From assembly GCA_016840025.1 (NCBI GenBank), contig JAEOTF010000052.1, forward strand, positions 1 to 16,835: DNA of 16,835 nucleotides, in the 5' to 3' direction. Below are positions 14,125 through 16,835 of the stretch, one piece after another. The position numbers and the translations under genes were made by a program. Source of the DNA: Candidatus Hodarchaeota archaeon. Lineage in GTDB: Archaea > Asgardarchaeota > Heimdallarchaeia > Hodarchaeales > YT1-039. How positions within the stretch are numbered: position 1 is the first letter of the stretch; every line of letters begins with the position of its first letter. A model generated the notes under the pieces. It was given only the letters and a program-made list of their open reading frames with translations. It did not search any database and was not told the origin of the DNA.

Positions 14125-16431
14125 TTGGTGGATTCATTGTCAGGAGTGAAGGTTTCACAGGAAGCGATGGAAAGTATTGCAACCATTCTAGGACTTACAG
14201 AGAAGCAAACTAAGGTTTATATTGCCGCGATGGGGATTGGCACTGCTACATTAGGGCAATTAAGTCAAAAAAGCGGTGTCCATGTATTGGAAGCCGCTGA
14301 AGCTATAAATGATCTCGAGAAACAAGGGCTTTTGAAGAAGATCCCTGGAATTATTACACGCTTTGTTCCCTTAGAACCTTTTTTACGGGCACATACGCTA
14401 GAATTTGATCCTGTAACCCTACTAAATATTTCTGACTCAATAAAAGCTCAACTTGAAACAACAAAGTCACAACTAAGCACCTTATTTGGCGAGATAAGTA
14501 ATAAGGTTGATGTATCTATTAATCAAGTTGCAATAGACATAACTGAAAGTGCTACATGGAAGGAAGATCTCTCAAAACTGAAGGATGGTTTTCAAAATAT
14601 AACTACAGCCTTAAAAACGGGGCTAGATGGCTTCAGTGACTCAAAGGAGAAAATGATTCTAGAACTCAGGGAACTCGAGAAAGCACTTGATGAACACATC
14701 CATACTTCAGTAGAGGCCTCAAACCAAGTATTAAGAGAAGTGCATTCAAATTTGCACACAACTTCAATGATTGCACGACATGAACTAGTAACCCAAGTAC
14801 AAGATCTACTTAGCTCCTTAACTGACGAGATTAGAGGCTCATTGGTCAATATGAAAAAAACATTTGAGACGACTTTCCAAACCCTCAAAACTACGAAACA
14901 AAATAGCATGAATCATTTTGTTACGTTTCAAGAAAGTATTGAAAGAAAATCGAAGGAAATCAGTGAAAATTTTACACAAATAAGCCAGAATCACCTAAAA
15001 GCACTTAATAATGTAGATGAAAAACTTAGCATTCTAGATAACCTTATAACGAACTGTAAGGCGGTCTTTGACTTCGCTCAGCTGTCCCATAAAAATCTTG
15101 AGTCCGCCACTGAAAAATTATCCTTTCTTTATGGAGATATTGATGGAAGACGGCTTTTCAGTGGAAAAAAAGAAACACTGGAAGCAATAAGTGCTATTCA
15201 ATCATATATTGAAGAGGTTGAGAGTACATATGCAAGACGTAAAGAAGAGTTAGAAATAAGCCTTAAAAATGCCCAAAACAAGATGGAAAGTGAAGTAAGG
15301 GGAATTCTACGTCCTACGGTACTAAAAATCGTCTCTAACTTGAAAAATAATTTTGAAAAGCTACAAAAAGAATCCACCTCAGAAGTTAGAGGAATTATAG
15401 AGAGATCCCAAGAAAGCGTTGAGAAACTTGAAGGAAACACAATTACTAAAACCGAGAAAGCTGTTGTGGAAGGCATTGATACAACAAAAAAGACCCTTTC
15501 TCAATCACTAGAAACCTTTAACTCTGCTTTGGAAGATTCTACTATCAATTTTAACAGAAATATGGAAAATATCGTGGAGTCGGGTGCTGCCCTCTCTAAT
15601 GTCCTTGACTCTTGGCGAGATCTCCAACAGGATGCTTTTACCCAGCTCTATCAATCCACTAGTTCCCGTCTTGATGCCACTATTTTCGGTCTCACCGCGA
15701 TTGACGCGGATATCGATGCTTGTCTTGCCGCACAGCACTCTGCCGAAGAAACTTTCGCCACTGTTGCCCATGCCCAAGCCACCACCACCCATCAACTGCA
15801 GGCCGTTGCTGCAGCCAAGGCTGCAGTTGCACTCAAAGGTCTTGAGGATGCTGCTGCTCACACTCTTGATGCCCTTGCTACCACGCTTGATGAACCTATT
15901 TCGGCCATTATTTTTAAAATGAAATCCACTAAAGAGAACCTGGAAACGATTTTCGATGCTTCCCGGGCGGTGGAACTCGAAGGGCTCGCCGGGACGTATC
16001 CCATCGTGGGGGAAAGTAGTGTGATTCTGTTCATGCGGGATCTCGTCAGACGCACTAAAAATGAACTGGATGCCGTGATGCTCGTTCCAGAACTCCAAAC
16101 CCTCACATTGGCCTCCAAATTACCCGCCCGTACCCGTGTCACCTTTATCGGTAATTGGGATAAAATTCCAGAAGCACGTTTAAGAAAACTCTTGACTTCG
16201 GGGACCATTCGCATGAAAAAGCCCTCGGCGCAACATCCCCTCCGCTTATGGCTCTTTATTCGTGATAAAGCCGAAATTTTAATTGCCCCCGAGCCTGATA
16301 TCGTTGATGGCCAGCCCACCGAACTTGTCGGCATCGTTTCCACCAGTGATAGTCTGATTCGCCTCTTCACCGAAGAGATGAGTACGATCAAGATCAGAAG
16401 TAAAGATCTAGTTCTACAAATGAAGAAATAA
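14125..16431 (+). CDS. TrmB-type winged-HTH protein with a long coiled coil and TrmB-like C-terminal domain
   Basis: Residues 15-85 are a TrmB-type winged helix: LGLTEKQTKVYIAAM, then the HTH ATLGQLSQKSGVHVLEAAEA, then EKQGLLKKIPG of the wing. TrmB proteins are archaeal regulators, usually of sugar or transport genes, and about 250-350 residues long. Here the HTH is followed by about 500 residues of mostly alpha-helical, heptad-like sequence (100-605). A C-terminal alpha/beta domain (about 606-760) resembles the TrmB C-terminal sensor domain (VGESSVILFMRDLVRRT, TRVTFIGNWD, LRLWLFIRDKAEILIAP). No sugar-binding motif could be identified. TTG at 14125 or GTG at 14128 start the gene; an ATG at 14167 lies just before the HTH. 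From about residue 490 onward the codons become GC-rich. It could be a regulator or a DNA-bound structural protein. Confidence 0.75.
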   Translation: MVDSLSGVKVSQEAMESIATILGLTEKQTKVYIAAMGIGTATLGQLSQKSGVHVLEAAEAINDLEKQGLLKKIPGIITRFVPLEPFLRAHTLEFDPVTLLNISDSIKAQLETTKSQLSTLFGEISNKVDVSINQVAIDITESATWKEDLSKLKDGFQNITTALKTGLDGFSDSKEKMILELRELEKALDEHIHTSVEASNQVLREVHSNLHTTSMIARHELVTQVQDLLSSLTDEIRGSLVNMKKTFETTFQTLKTTKQNSMNHFVTFQESIERKSKEISENFTQISQNHLKALNNVDEKLSILDNLITNCKAVFDFAQLSHKNLESATEKLSFLYGDIDGRRLFSGKKETLEAISAIQSYIEEVESTYARRKEELEISLKNAQNKMESEVRGILRPTVLKIVSNLKNNFEKLQKESTSEVRGIIERSQESVEKLEGNTITKTEKAVVEGIDTTKKTLSQSLETFNSALEDSTINFNRNMENIVESGAALSNVLDSWRDLQQDAFTQLYQSTSSRLDATIFGLTAIDADIDACLAAQHSAEETFATVAHAQATTTHQLQAVAAAKAAVALKGLEDAAAHTLDALATTLDEPISAIIFKMKSTKENLETIFDASRAVELEGLAGTYPIVGESSVILFMRDLVRRTKNELDAVMLVPELQTLTLASKLPARTRVTFIGNWDKIPEARLRKLLTSGTIRMKKPSAQHPLRLWLFIRDKAEILIAPEPDIVDGQPTELVGIVSTSDSLIRLFTEEMSTIKIRSKDLVLQMKK

Positions 16432-16463
16432 GCTACTTCCCTCAAAAACTACCTAGGATGATA

Positions 16464-16835
16464 CTATGTTGTTTTTGAAAGGAATTTGTTTACCATTTCT
16501 TGAGCCTGACGTACAAGTGTATCATCAAGGGGAATCCTCTGAGTCTTGAAATTATCAAGCCGATCATTAATGAGATCGAAACTTACAGCTCCTCGGTCAA
16601 ATTCTAGAGTAATAGTGTTTTCTTTCCGCGAAACGTAGATGTCCGTTGCTTGTTGAAGAAGTGTTGAGATAAAAATCCCTGCAGCAAAATAGTCCCTACC
16701 TAGAGCCATCTCTGTGGGGATAGATGGTTCTAACGGTTCAGTATTGGATAAGCTCGGGGCAGGAATATCCTCAAGCTGAGTCGAAGGTTGAACTTCACTA
16801 GGTTGAATCAAAGGTTGGACTTCACTAGGTTGAAT
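16464..16835 (-). CDS. C-terminal part of a hypothetical protein with Pro/Glu-rich repeat, 5' end outside window
   Basis: The frame is open to the right edge, so the gene continues beyond the window. The 123 visible residues start with two copies of IQPSEVQP(L/S). A Pro/Glu/Ser-rich linker follows to about residue 43. Then comes a compact domain of about 80 residues (ALGRDYFAAGIFISTLLQQA, VSRKENTITLEFDRG, RLDNFKTQRIPLDD, VRQAQEMVNKFL) that I do not recognise. It looks like a helix, beta hairpin and helix. The gene converges on the coiled-coil gene, 32 bases apart. A disordered tether ending in a small folded domain is a fair description; no function is proposed. Confidence 0.65.
   Translation of the reverse strand: MQPSEVQPLIQPSEVQPSTQLEDIPAPSLSNTEPLEPSIPTEMALGRDYFAAGIFISTLLQQATDIYVSRKENTITLEFDRGAVSFDLINDRLDNFKTQRIPLDDTLVRQAQEMVNKFLSKTT
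16782..16835 (-). repeat. 27-bp in-frame tandem repeat at the window edge
   Basis: Two 27-base units (16809-16835 and 16782-16808) encode IQPSEVQPL and IQPSEVQPS. They differ at two bases. A weaker third unit (TQLEDIPAP) may follow. More copies may lie beyond the window. Confidence 0.75.

Noticed and set aside
15508..16098. Long minus-strand frames inside the coiled-coil gene
   Set aside because: They are antisense shadows produced by the GC-rich codons of the real gene.
1..16835. tRNA or rRNA genes, CRISPR arrays, classical insertion sequences
   Set aside because: I looked for T-loop motifs, regularly spaced repeats and transposase motifs and found none; the only mobile-looking gene is the nuclease at 10884-12305.

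Overview
The window looks archaeal and most likely comes from an Asgard archaeon. It holds the C-terminal part of a TFIIB-type factor (TFB), a HerA-type ATPase, a TrmB-type winged-helix protein, TATA-like boxes at leaderless or near-leaderless spacing, and many TTG/GTG starts. The eukaryote-like part is an Arf-family small GTPase plus what I read as longin-type domains in two other proteins. The Asgard placement is inferred from these families; no marker gene settles it. The DNA is AT-rich, with two clearly GC-richer islands: the nuclease gene near 10.9-12.3 kb, and the 3' third of the coiled-coil gene near 15.6-16.4 kb.

Layout. (1) 1-633 (+) is the end of tfb. A broken small zinc-ribbon reading frame follows at 776-899. 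(2) 934-3693 (-) is a 919-residue HerA/DUF87 ATPase with a long C-terminal extension that contains a longin-like segment. (3) 4052-4873 (+) is an orphan seven-helix membrane protein, closed by a hairpin terminator. (4) 5114-6202 (-) is a geranylgeranyl-reductase-type flavoprotein and 6531-7481 (-) a thioredoxin reductase; each has its own TATA box. (5) 7969-8547 (+) is an Arf-like GTPase. (6) 8778-9956 (-) is a two-gene operon of half-size MgtE/SLC41 cation-transporter subunits. (7) 10202-10633 (+) is a small four-helix membrane protein. A diverged copy of its last 50 codons lies 1.8 kb downstream at 12416-12568. Between the two copies sits a GC-rich nuclease gene on the other strand (helix-turn-helix, three zinc ribbons, PD-(D/E)XK-like core). 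This arrangement suggests an insertion into a tandem pair. (8) 12618-13415 (-) is an unrecognised protein with four cysteines and a longin/folliculin-like pattern. (9) A gene-poor stretch of about 700 bp carries repeated CTAACG half-sites. (10) 14125-16431 (+) is a 768-residue TrmB-type HTH plus coiled-coil protein with an abrupt internal change in base composition. (11) 16464 to the right edge (-) is the C-terminal end of a protein with a Pro/Glu-rich tandem repeat.

How they may work together. The GTPase, the HerA-longin fusion and the longin/folliculin-like protein are the eukaryote-like items. They lie in separate transcription units, so their proximity is suggestive only. The redox genes and the cation-transporter operon look like housekeeping functions. 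The 10.2-12.6 kb segment is the only region with good signs of mobile-DNA activity.
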